This document shows, piece by piece, positions 49,201-54,721 of a DNA stretch of 54,721 nt. How positions within the stretch are numbered: position 1 is the first letter of the stretch; each line of letters opens with the position of its first letter. A program made the position numbers and the translations under genes. This DNA is from Oscillospiraceae bacterium (GTDB lineage Bacteria > Bacillota > Clostridia > Oscillospirales > SIG530): positions 1-54,721 of the forward strand of contig SVND01000009.1 of the NCBI GenBank assembly GCA_015067075.1, written 5' to 3'. The notes beneath the pieces are model-generated. The model searched no databases. It was not told the origin of the DNA and saw only the letters and a program-made list of their open reading frames with translations.

Positions 49201-49581
49201 GAGCTCATCCACCGCATTGATAAGCTTTTTCAAAAAAGCAGGGCGTTTTGCAGGTCTGCTGTAGATATTGAGCATATCGGAAACGCTTTCCACCGCAAGC
49301 TCCATTATGAGAAGGCGCGCACCGCCGTCAATATACCTTCCCCCTCTGCTTCCCATCTGACGGCGCACGAACGCGGCAAGGGATTTAAAGCTCATCACGT
49401 TTACCCTCGCCGCAAGGCTGTTGGAAAGCATTTTTAAAATTGTCTTTTCCGTCTCAAAGGTAAACTGCTCGGGTACGATGAGGAAAACGTCCTTTTCCCC
49501 TTTTCTCACCGTTTCCGCAATTTCCGCATACATACGATGCGCCTTACCTGTACGAGCTCCGCCTGTTATCAGTTGAAGCAT
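46240..49581 (-). CDS. addB: AddB subunit of the AddAB helicase-nuclease
   Basis: 1,113 aa from the ATG at 49581, with AAAGGAG five bases upstream; it overlaps spoIIR by 13 nt. AddAB processes double-strand DNA ends for recombination. Seen: the Walker-A-like loop GGARTGKAHRMY near the start, VPEQFTFETEKTIL (typical of AddB), the PD-(D/E)xK nuclease motif VVDYKTG near residue 960, and Cys residues for an Fe-S cluster (CKFRYLC and CKYCDMRAIC). No addA follows; the next gene is the DUF362 protein. Confidence 0.93.
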   Translation of the reverse strand: MLQLITGGARTGKAHRMYAEIAETVRKGEKDVFLIVPEQFTFETEKTILKMLSNSLAARVNVMSFKSLAAFVRRQMGSRGGRYIDGGARLLIMELAVESVSDMLNIYSRPAKRPAFLKKLINAVDELKRGGVSELMLEKATKMMESGSVRDKLSELALIYASYNALLAESFADGADELLQLADALCQARLFENAHIYFHGFTGFTAVELKVIEQLMVDCEKMTVTLTMKEGAQSRIFSECEITCARLKKMAESNGVKQLPQIHLDTVYGMESEGMRFLEKNIFACGKETSQGDGIHIYTASSPYNECEYAAMNILRLCREEKCKFSDAVLIARSPDEYAAIAQEVFARHGIPVFTDMRTAVLSKPIMLLVFSALDIVSGGWETEDIFRYLKCGLVDEVSDDVDLLEMYATTWRIKGKRWTSEEDWVLSPNGYRRFDDDEQTAQKLKRINDVRRRVVKPLMLLEKAVSGEMTATNISKAITGFLAEIGAPQRIKMICDGFTRQGELALAEEYRQLWETFTAALSQTVYILKDAPMTVQSYKELLKLVISEYDIGRIPLLSDAVFLAAADRSRLHEAKYVFLLGFNDGSFPKAPSTDNILGDDEKKVLEECGITISKNSVRMLTDEEYYVYMCLTAPSKELFICDSAAGMDGKPCRPSYVLAQIKEMFPKLKKDSFKTSDAAYAESVASAFDALGKETDENKRRAIFDCIARTESGKQRLGKYMTALEFEKHSTDISERTVLALYGKRINMSATNSDTLAKCKFRYLCQYGLRLTPLPSGGFSAPDSGTFVHSVLQHFTEIIVEKGFEFDDEELKSIIDALVEGELNRITRGEKTQTARFLHLFERLKDSIYLVCKNICDELKAGEFVPDRAELAVGDGSGDTVEAVEIRAGDGVTLRLVGRIDRVDKYEKDGQVYIRVVDYKTGPKTFSLSEIYNGLDMQLPLYLFSLWKNGGKLYNNAECVPAAAVYMPATAPTVSADMEAKSHEAEIVKKLNEGMKRSGILLDDVQIVRAMSGELDKTYIAVQVDKEGGLKANKEVTLSTMEQMGKLKKHIEKALSAIGRELLSGKAEIKPLGGEDACKYCDMRAICRYDKKQHGYRRKLKVDDFWEAIADE

Positions 49582-50195
49582 AGCCACTCCTTTATTTGTT
49601 CCCAGATCTCAACTATCTTGAATTTGATTTCATATTCCGTCTTTTTTTCCGTAATTACCGTTATATCCTTTTCAGAAAACCCTGCATCATAAAGTTTTTC
49701 GCTTTCCTCCTCGCTGAAAACGCCGTCAGTCAGACAAAGCGGCGGAAACAGCACGCACCACCAATTTTGTCCCTCTCCGCTTCCAAGCTCCACCGTCAGC
49801 GCTGTATAAACGCCTGCTGGAAAGGTAAACTCGCCGTAATCCTTCGTTGTAAAAAATTTATCGCTTATTTGCGCATGGGCGCTGTAGCTGTATCCCCGCT
49901 TGCGCATCTCATTTTCAGCTATCGCCTCGATTTTTTCAAGGCTTTCCTCGCATATCAGCTTTGCCTGTTCCTTCGTTGTGGCAGTCGAAAAAGCTTCGCC
50001 TGCCTGCGCAAGTATGGCATCGCGTACGGCAAGCTTAAGCTGCTGGTCAGCTTTTGTGTCGGAATTTGCCTTCACGTGAAGGCGCAATGCGTTTTTGCGG
50101 ATCCCATCGTTTTCACGGCTCATGCCTTCCGCGCAAAGCCCAAGCATTACACATATTACGAATGCTGTAATTACGGATATTTTTATAAATCTCAT
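49569..50195 (-). CDS. spoIIR: stage II sporulation protein R
   Basis: 208 aa with an N-terminal signal/anchor (about 1-24). SpoIIR is made in the forespore and triggers SpoIIGA in the membrane, which activates sigma-E in the mother cell. Family blocks: LRLHVKANSDTKADQQLKLAVRDAIL and GEGQNWWCVLFPPLC. It is preceded by a candidate sigma-F promoter at 50228. Its end overlaps addB, so addB may also be read from that promoter. Confidence 0.95.
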   Translation of the reverse strand: MRFIKISVITAFVICVMLGLCAEGMSRENDGIRKNALRLHVKANSDTKADQQLKLAVRDAILAQAGEAFSTATTKEQAKLICEESLEKIEAIAENEMRKRGYSYSAHAQISDKFFTTKDYGEFTFPAGVYTALTVELGSGEGQNWWCVLFPPLCLTDGVFSEEESEKLYDAGFSEKDITVITEKKTEYEIKFKIVEIWEQIKEWLCFN

Positions 50196-50227
50196 CCAAA
50201 TCGCTCCAATCTCACTTGTACAGCTTG

Positions 50228-50256
50228 ATTATAACGCAATTTGGCATTTTTATACA
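50228..50256 (-). promoter_or_regulatory. candidate sigma-F promoter of spoIIR
   Basis: On the minus strand: TGTATA (50251-50256), a 14-bp spacer, CGTTATAAT (50228-50236). This fits a GYATA / gGnnAnAnT sigma-F pattern apart from one base. It also contains TATAAT, so sigma-A use cannot be excluded. Confidence 0.45.
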
Positions 50257-50257
50257 G

Positions 50258-50695
50258 TTATTTATACTTTTCTGCCGCCGCTACAGCAAGCTTGTCGCAT
50301 CGCTCGTTGTATTCGTGGCCGTCGTGTCCTTTTACCCAAACGATCTTTACGCTATGCTTTTCCAAAAGCGTCAAAAGCCTTTCCCAAAGGTCTGGGTTAA
50401 GAGCAGGCTTGTTGTCAGCCTTTTTCCAGCCCCGTCTTTTCCAAGACAAAGCCCAGCCTTTGTCAATTCCGTCAGCAACGTATTTCGAGTCGGTATAAAG
50501 CGTTACCTCGCAAGGCTCTTTAAGTGCTTCAAGCCCCGTTATCGCCGCGGTTAGCTCCATTCTGTTGTTGGTTGTGTTTGCTTCACCGCCCGACAGCTCT
50601 TTTTGCGCTGTGCCGTATTCAAGTATAACGCCCCAGCCGCCCGGACCGGGATTTCCCGAGCAAGCACCGTCTGTATATAAATTAACTTTTTTCAT
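50258..50695 (-). CDS. rnhA: ribonuclease HI
   Basis: 145 aa. It cuts RNA in RNA-DNA hybrids. The active-site acids are visible: Asp in [17 protein letters not shown], Glu in [12 protein letters not shown], Asp in LYTDSKYV, and the late Asp in [11 protein letters not shown], with the WVKGHDGH loop. Full length for the bacterial type. First gene of the run to spoIIR and addB, with its own promoter at 50726. Confidence 0.97.
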   Translation of the reverse strand: MKKVNLYTDGACSGNPGPGGWGVILEYGTAQKELSGGEANTTNNRMELTAAITGLEALKEPCEVTLYTDSKYVADGIDKGWALSWKRRGWKKADNKPALNPDLWERLLTLLEKHSVKIVWVKGHDGHEYNERCDKLAVAAAEKYK

Positions 50696-50725
50696 CTGTC
50701 CATCCTTAAAAGGTTTTATTATATT

Positions 50726-50754
50726 ATTTTAGCATATTACAATAGCGTTAGCAA
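50726..50754 (-). promoter_or_regulatory. promoter of rnhA
   Basis: On the minus strand: TTGCTA (50749-50754), a 17-bp spacer, TAAAAT (50726-50731). Confidence 0.55.
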
Positions 50755-50817
50755 GAGTTTTTTGTCATATGTAAAGAAAAAATAGCAAAGATCATATTGG
50801 GCATAACGCCATATAAC

Positions 50818-50868
50818 GCAAGAGTTTTTTATTGATAAAACAGCCATAAACCTTGCTGTGATTTTCCT
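50818..50868. repeat. 51-bp direct repeat, copy 1
   Basis: It shares TTTTTT(A/G)(T/C)TGATAAAACAGCC, then GCTGTGATTTTCCT, with the copy at 51475-51525 in the same direction. Confidence 0.75.
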
Positions 50869-50890
50869 CATTCGAAAGCATAGCGACTGC

Positions 50891-50946
50891 GGCTCCCTTT
50901 GGGAGGGAGCTGGATTTTTGCCGAAGGCAAAAAGACTGATGGAGAG
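50891..50946. repeat. palindromic hairpin repeat
   Basis: GGCTCCCTTTGGGAGGGAGCT followed by a TTTTTGCC/GGCAAAAA hairpin and ACTGATGGAG. Same layout as the arms at 12022-12119. Confidence 0.65.
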
Positions 50947-51026
50947 ATAATATCGCCATATGCTGTGACGAGAGGGCGGTTCTCAGACAGAGATGTCTCA
51001 CCTGTCCAAAAATCAACTCGTAGAAA

Positions 51027-51078
51027 GAGCCTTCCCCTTGAGGAGAAGGTGTCAGCTTTAGCTGACGGATGAGGTGTC
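51027..51078. repeat. palindromic hairpin repeat, second type
   Basis: GCCTTCCCCTTGAGGAGAAGG, then GTCAGCTTTAGCTGAC, then GGATGAGGTG. It has the same two-hairpin layout with different bases. Confidence 0.65.
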
Positions 51079-51128
51079 TACGATAGCTTTTTTGCTTTGA
51101 TATTATTTTATTGCTTTATTGTGTTATA

Positions 51129-51260
51129 CGCCTATTTCTTCTGCGGAGAAGAAATAGGCAAAAGAAGCCGTAAGGGGCAAGAGGTTTCGATTCCGAATGA
51201 GCGAAGCTCATTTTCCTCCCATTTAGAATCCCTCCCATCAAAACGACTTTTTCATCATTT
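51129..51260. repeat. dispersed non-coding repeat, copy B (opposite orientation to copy A)
   Basis: Read on the minus strand it has AAATGATGAAAAAGTCG, then AATCGAAACCTC, CTTCTTTTG and a terminal hairpin with CCTATTTCTTC, matching the order in copy A at 12477. The middle hairpin differs in sequence but is in the same place. Confidence 0.7.
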
Positions 51261-51474
51261 AACTTGTTTCAAATTTTCCGCCTCACGTTTATGAAAAAGT
51301 GCTTTTTACTTCGTCGGTAAGATATGATAGGTAGTTTTTGATGTAATTTTAAAGCTTATTTTGTTGGTTTTTTAATTGTTTTTCACTTCAAACTTGTTCT
51401 CTCCTATTATTTGCTCTGCAAATTTTCTTCCATTTCACATTATTTGTTGAGCGTCGGGGATAAATGCTCCGCAC

Positions 51475-51525
51475 GAAGACTTTTTTGCTGATAAAACAGC
51501 CGTAAGCGGCGCTGTGATTTTCCTT
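51475..51525. repeat. 51-bp direct repeat, copy 2
   Basis: Second copy of the repeat at 50818. Just after it (51583-51605) comes a GGACGAAC/GTTCGTCC hairpin followed by CTAC, related to the repeats at 53792-53918. Confidence 0.75.
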
Positions 51526-51620
51526 ACCAGCGGATACCTTCCAGTATGGGCGTAAATGAGCAAAGCTTGTATGTGAACGCCACGGACGAACAAAGTTCGT
51601 CCCTACTTTAGTTGCAAAAC

Positions 51621-51648
51621 AAAAGCTGTCACCGAAGTGACAGCTTTT
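51621..51648 (-). terminator. terminator of the first SLH gene
   Basis: AAAAGCTGTCAC and GTGACAGCTTTT pair perfectly around CGAA; on the minus strand TTTTGTTTTG follows the stem. It lies 45 nt after the SLH stop codon. Confidence 0.85.
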
Positions 51649-51693
51649 GCAGGAGAAATGCGTACTATTTACGCAAAAAGCATTATTCTCTTA

Positions 51694-53625
51694 TTACAGA
51701 GCATTGAAAAGTCTGTAGACCGTAAGGATAGACTGTTCTCTTGTATATGTGCGAAGGGGGCTGAAGTTGGGAGGTGTTGTCGTGCTTGTGCCGTTCATTA
51801 CACCGATCGTATTTACATAGTAAATAAATTCCTTTGCCCATGCATAGATATCGTCTGCGTCTGCAAATGCTACTTCGCTTGCTGTGATGTCAGCACCAAG
51901 TACCTTTGCCGCAAGTGCAAGCATCTTCGCAGCTTCCTGACGTGTAATGTTTGCTGTGGGATCGAATGCACCGCTGGATCTGCCGTTTACGATGCCGAGC
52001 TTTGCTGCTGCAATCACGTTTGCGCTATCTGTGTCGGGGAAGGATACGTCTGCCTTTGCATCTGCATAGCCTGCGATTACGTCAGCGATAGCTTTGCCGC
52101 TCTTCTTTTCGATCATCTTGATGATAAGATCGCAGAAATCGCTTCTTGTGATATCCGTTGTGTAATTGCTGTTAACGTGTTCGGGAACGAGGTCTGCTTC
52201 GAGAGCTTTAAGGATCTCTTCCTTTGCCCATGCAGAAGGCTCGCCGTTAAGTGTAGGAGCTACAGGAGCAGGTGTGGGTTCTGCAGAAGGTGCTTCGATG
52301 GGAGCAAGGCTTGTGTAATCGGCAACAGGCTTGTCGCCTTCAACAACTGCAAGGCCGTCAAACCACGCTGTACCGGACATACACGCCCAGATCTGACAGT
52401 TGATCGTTACAAGGAGTTCTTCATCACTCTCAGGCATTGTAAACGTAGAAGAAACAAGCGTCCAATCCTTTGTACCTGTAAGAACAATGTCTGTAACTAC
52501 ATTTGCTTCGAGGTTAACATGATCTTGATTTTTTACTTCTACGCTGACTGATGCACCTATATCTCCAAGTATCTTATTGGTCTTAACATATCCTTGGACT
52601 GTATATGTCTTTCCTGCTTCGAAATTATCACCCGGGAGAGCTACAAACGCTCTGATGTGTCTTTCAGTCTTGCTGGGAATTTTGAGCATAATGGATCTTG
52701 ATCCAAATTTAACTGTTTCCGTGTCAAAATTTATATATTCAGAGGGGAAACCAATTTCTTGTTCATTCGGGCTGTCGATCCAGCTACCCATACAGGGTGT
52801 TTGGTATTGGAAATTAGGAGAGGACGGAATGTAAAGCCAAGAGCCTGCGGCTTTATGAATAGTTGTGGCCGACTCTTCATCCATGACGATGAGGTTTTTT
52901 CCGGTTCTATCTTTATCATCGACAGGCGCATCCGTAGGTGCAGGTGTGGGGTCTGCCGGTGTATCTGTGCCATCGTTTGCGCGAACAAGCGTTTCGTACT
53001 CCTTAACAGGCTCACCGCCCTCAACGAGTGCAAGGCCGTCAAACCAAGCCGTTCCGCTTACAGCACCGTAAACACCGCATTTAAGTATAGCGATATTTTC
53101 GGGATCGTCGGGAGCTGTAAATGTAACGGAGATAAGAGTCCAATCCTTGGTACCGATAACAGGCTCGCTGCTTGCGCCGTCGTTTACAAGTCTGTATTCA
53201 GGAACGACCGCTTTATTTTCAACACCGACGAATGCACCGGATGCCGCGGAAAGAACCTTATTTGTTTTTACATATGCCTGGAAGGTATATGTCTTACCTG
53301 GTGTGAGATAACCGATAGCAAGGGGGAAATTCACCTCGGAATTTTCCGATTCACCGCGTTCAAACTTAAAGGAATACTTTCCGTATTTTACGTTTTCCGT
53401 GTCAAGGGTTATACCTTCGACATCGTTTCCGCTTCTGTAAATACCGCCGCTCTGACCGAGCATATCAGCAGCTACAACTGACGGAATCCATGCACCGCAT
53501 CCGTTATCAACGAAGTTTTCTTCCGTTACGGGAAGAAGATTTTTCGTTTCAGCGGAAACGCTTGTGAAAGAGAACATAGTTGCCATTAAAATTACTGCCA
53601 TTAAAACAGATAATATTTTTTTCAT
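51694..53625 (-). CDS. exported SLH-domain surface protein with two carbohydrate-binding-like domains
   Basis: 643 aa, start after AAAAGGAGAAAAGTT. Signal peptide 1-25 (SVSA). Two beta-sandwich domains of about 150 residues (near 30-210 and 250-440) each end in SGTAWFDGLA(L/V)VEG and carry FEAGKTYTVQGYVKTNK- or PGKTYTFQAYVKTNK-type strands, resembling CBM4/9-like modules. A Pro/Thr/Asp linker separates them. Residues ~460-643 are SLH repeats (ITRSDFCDLIIKM, FDPTANITRQEAAKML, FSPLRTYTREQSILTVYRLF) that hold proteins to the wall polymer. It is a near twin of the next gene at the C-terminus. No catalytic domain is seen, so a binding or scaffold role is likely. Confidence 0.88.
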   Translation of the reverse strand: MKKILSVLMAVILMATMFSFTSVSAETKNLLPVTEENFVDNGCGAWIPSVVAADMLGQSGGIYRSGNDVEGITLDTENVKYGKYSFKFERGESENSEVNFPLAIGYLTPGKTYTFQAYVKTNKVLSAASGAFVGVENKAVVPEYRLVNDGASSEPVIGTKDWTLISVTFTAPDDPENIAILKCGVYGAVSGTAWFDGLALVEGGEPVKEYETLVRANDGTDTPADPTPAPTDAPVDDKDRTGKNLIVMDEESATTIHKAAGSWLYIPSSPNFQYQTPCMGSWIDSPNEQEIGFPSEYINFDTETVKFGSRSIMLKIPSKTERHIRAFVALPGDNFEAGKTYTVQGYVKTNKILGDIGASVSVEVKNQDHVNLEANVVTDIVLTGTKDWTLVSSTFTMPESDEELLVTINCQIWACMSGTAWFDGLAVVEGDKPVADYTSLAPIEAPSAEPTPAPVAPTLNGEPSAWAKEEILKALEADLVPEHVNSNYTTDITRSDFCDLIIKMIEKKSGKAIADVIAGYADAKADVSFPDTDSANVIAAAKLGIVNGRSSGAFDPTANITRQEAAKMLALAAKVLGADITASEVAFADADDIYAWAKEFIYYVNTIGVMNGTSTTTPPNFSPLRTYTREQSILTVYRLFNAL

Positions 53626-53653
53626 AACTTTTCTCCTTTTTTAAGGTTTCTTT

Positions 53654-53682
53654 ATTATACCACACTTTATGTCATATTACAA
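53654..53682 (-). promoter_or_regulatory. promoter of the first SLH gene
   Basis: On the minus strand: TTGTAA (53677-53682), a 17-bp spacer, TATAAT (53654-53659). Confidence 0.65.
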
Positions 53683-53791
53683 AAGCACAAATTTTACATG
53701 ATTTTTCAAGAAAATTTCGCAATTGTTTTCATGCTCATTATTTTACCAACAGGCAGAAATTTCTCTCTGCCCGTTGTTGTTTAATTTGATT

Positions 53792-53918
53792 TGTAGCGGC
53801 GAACTGCGTTCGCCATGCAGGCGTTCAAAGAACGTCCCTACCGATGTGGTATGTTTGGTCTGTATTTTGTAGCGGGGAACTGTGTTCGCCATACGGACGT
53901 TCAAAGAACATCCCCTAC
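53792..53918. repeat. two tandem 51-bp repeats, 76 bp apart
   Basis: TGTAGCGG(C/G)GAACTG(C/T)GTTCGCCAT, then GTTCAAAGAAC and CCCTAC, at about 53792-53842 and 53868-53918. They fill the gap between the SLH genes and contain GTTC/GAAC hairpins. Confidence 0.8.
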
Positions 53919-53921
53919 TTC

Positions 53922-54721
53922 TTACAGAGCATTGAAAAGTCTATATACCGTAAGGATAGACTGTTCTCTTGTGTATGTGCGAAGGGGACTGAAGTTGGGA
54001 GGTGTTGTCGTGCTTGTGCCGTTCATTACACCGATCGTATTTACATAGTAAATGTATTCCTTAGCCCATGCATAGATATCGTCTGCGTCTGCAAATGCTA
54101 CTTCGCTTGCTGTGATGTCAGCGCCAAGTACCTTTGCCGCAAGTGCAAGCATCTTTGCTGCTTCCTGTCTCGTAATGTTTGCCGTGGGATCAAATGCACC
54201 GCTGCTGCGTCCGTTTACGATGCCAAGCTTTGCTGCTGCGATTACGTTTGCGCTATCTGTATCGGGGAAGGATACGTCAGACTTTGCATCTGCGTAGCCT
54301 GCGATCACGTCAGCGATAGCTTTGCCGCTCTTTTTCTCGATCATCTTGATGATAAGATCGCAGAAATCGCTTCTTGTGATATCTGTTGTGTAGTTGCTGT
54401 TAACGTGAGCGGGAACGAGGTCAGCTTCAAGAGCCTTGATTATCTCTTCCTTTGCCCATGCAGAAGGCTCACCGTTGAGCGTCGGAGCTACGGGGGTATC
54501 AGGAGTGTCGGGTGTGTCTGTGCCAACGCTTGCGCGAACAAGCGTTTCATAATCCTTAACAGGCTCACCGCCCTCAACGAGAGCAATACCGTCAAACCAT
54601 GCTGTACCGCTCATCGTTCCGAAAACGCCGCAGTTAAGTATAACGATAGCATCTGGGTCTGCGGGAGCTGTAAATGTGACAGAGATAAGTGTCCAATCCT
54701 TTGTGCCGATAACAGGCTCAC
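53922..54721 (-). CDS. SLH-domain surface protein, paralogue of the preceding gene (partial, N-terminus beyond right edge)
   Basis: The frame is open from the right edge to the stop at 53922, so 266 residues are visible and the start lies outside. The visible N-terminal part (PVIGTKDWTLISVTFTAP, SGTAWFDGIALVEGG) is the end of a CBM4/9-like domain. The short Thr/Pro linker leads to an SLH region nearly identical to that of the 51694 gene, including FDPTANITRQEAAKML and FSPLRTYTREQSILTVYRLF. The DNA of the two SLH regions also differs at few positions, so duplication or gene conversion is recent. Wall attachment is the known SLH function. Confidence 0.88.
   Translation of the reverse strand, partial: EPVIGTKDWTLISVTFTAPADPDAIVILNCGVFGTMSGTAWFDGIALVEGGEPVKDYETLVRASVGTDTPDTPDTPVAPTLNGEPSAWAKEEIIKALEADLVPAHVNSNYTTDITRSDFCDLIIKMIEKKSGKAIADVIAGYADAKSDVSFPDTDSANVIAAAKLGIVNGRSSGAFDPTANITRQEAAKMLALAAKVLGADITASEVAFADADDIYAWAKEYIYYVNTIGVMNGTSTTTPPNFSPLRTYTREQSILTVYRLFNAL

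Noticed and set aside
1-54721. tRNA or rRNA genes
   Set aside because: No GGTTCGAATCC-type T-arm with a matching acceptor stem, and no rRNA-like conserved blocks, were seen; a tRNA scan would settle this.

Overview
The window looks like a chromosome segment of an anaerobic, spore-forming, monoderm Clostridia-class Firmicute, probably a gut or rumen plant-fibre user. The reasons are the sporulation genes (spoIIID, bofA, spoIIR, a SleB-type hydrolase, a PdaA-type deacetylase), the oxygen-sensitive ribonucleotide reductase NrdDG, S-layer-homology (SLH) surface proteins, GGAGG-type ribosome sites, and sigma-A promoters with near-consensus boxes and 16-17 bp spacers. I found no rRNA, tRNA or CRISPR array. 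Genus cannot be set from the sequence alone.

Layout, left to right. (1) 1-7542, minus strand: a tight seven-gene cluster. It encodes two small zinc-ribbon proteins, a 995-aa surface protein with CxxC modules and a C-terminal anchor, a small membrane protein, a DUF6935-like protein, a DUF4428-like zinc-finger protein, and an exported protein that runs off the left edge. That last protein is built of 60-residue repeats with about 16 cysteines each. No function is known for this set, and it is the best candidate here for an undescribed system. (2) 7598-10983, plus: a strong promoter, a structured 260-nt leader, a sugar-type solute-binding lipoprotein and a membrane-spanning LuxR-type regulator, with no permease genes. 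(3) 11083-14837: an orphan AAA ATPase, palindromic repeats, then glmU-pth. (4) 14838-25582: carbohydrate genes (a GH5-like enzyme, a DUF4838 protein, a GH3 enzyme, an AraC regulator), three paralogous lipoproteins, and an IS3-family element (20950-22247) that sits inside a transcription terminator. (5) 25583-29186: cysE-cysS plus a short formate/nitrite-type channel, then spoIIID-bofA. (6) 29222-33415: an S1-domain protein, then nrdD-nrdG behind candidate NrdR boxes. (7) 33416-38746: a second GH3 enzyme with a PA14 insert, divergent from aconitase-rex. (8) 38747-43190: SleB-like hydrolase, an unknown protein, PdaA-like deacetylase and PutP. (9) 43191-50760, minus: a compact run rnhA-spoIIR-addB-DUF362/ferredoxin-ogt-thioredoxin-reductase-like-tetR. 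(10) 50760-54721: about 1 kb of dispersed repeats, then two tandem SLH proteins, the second cut by the right edge.

How the genes fit together: the GH3, GH5-like and DUF4838 enzymes have no signal peptides, so they should act on imported oligosaccharides. The AraC regulator and the membrane LuxR sensor are plausible carbohydrate-response regulators. The sporulation genes are spread singly through the window. Start sites were chosen from ribosome-binding-site spacing and overlap with the preceding gene, and several differ from the longest open frame.
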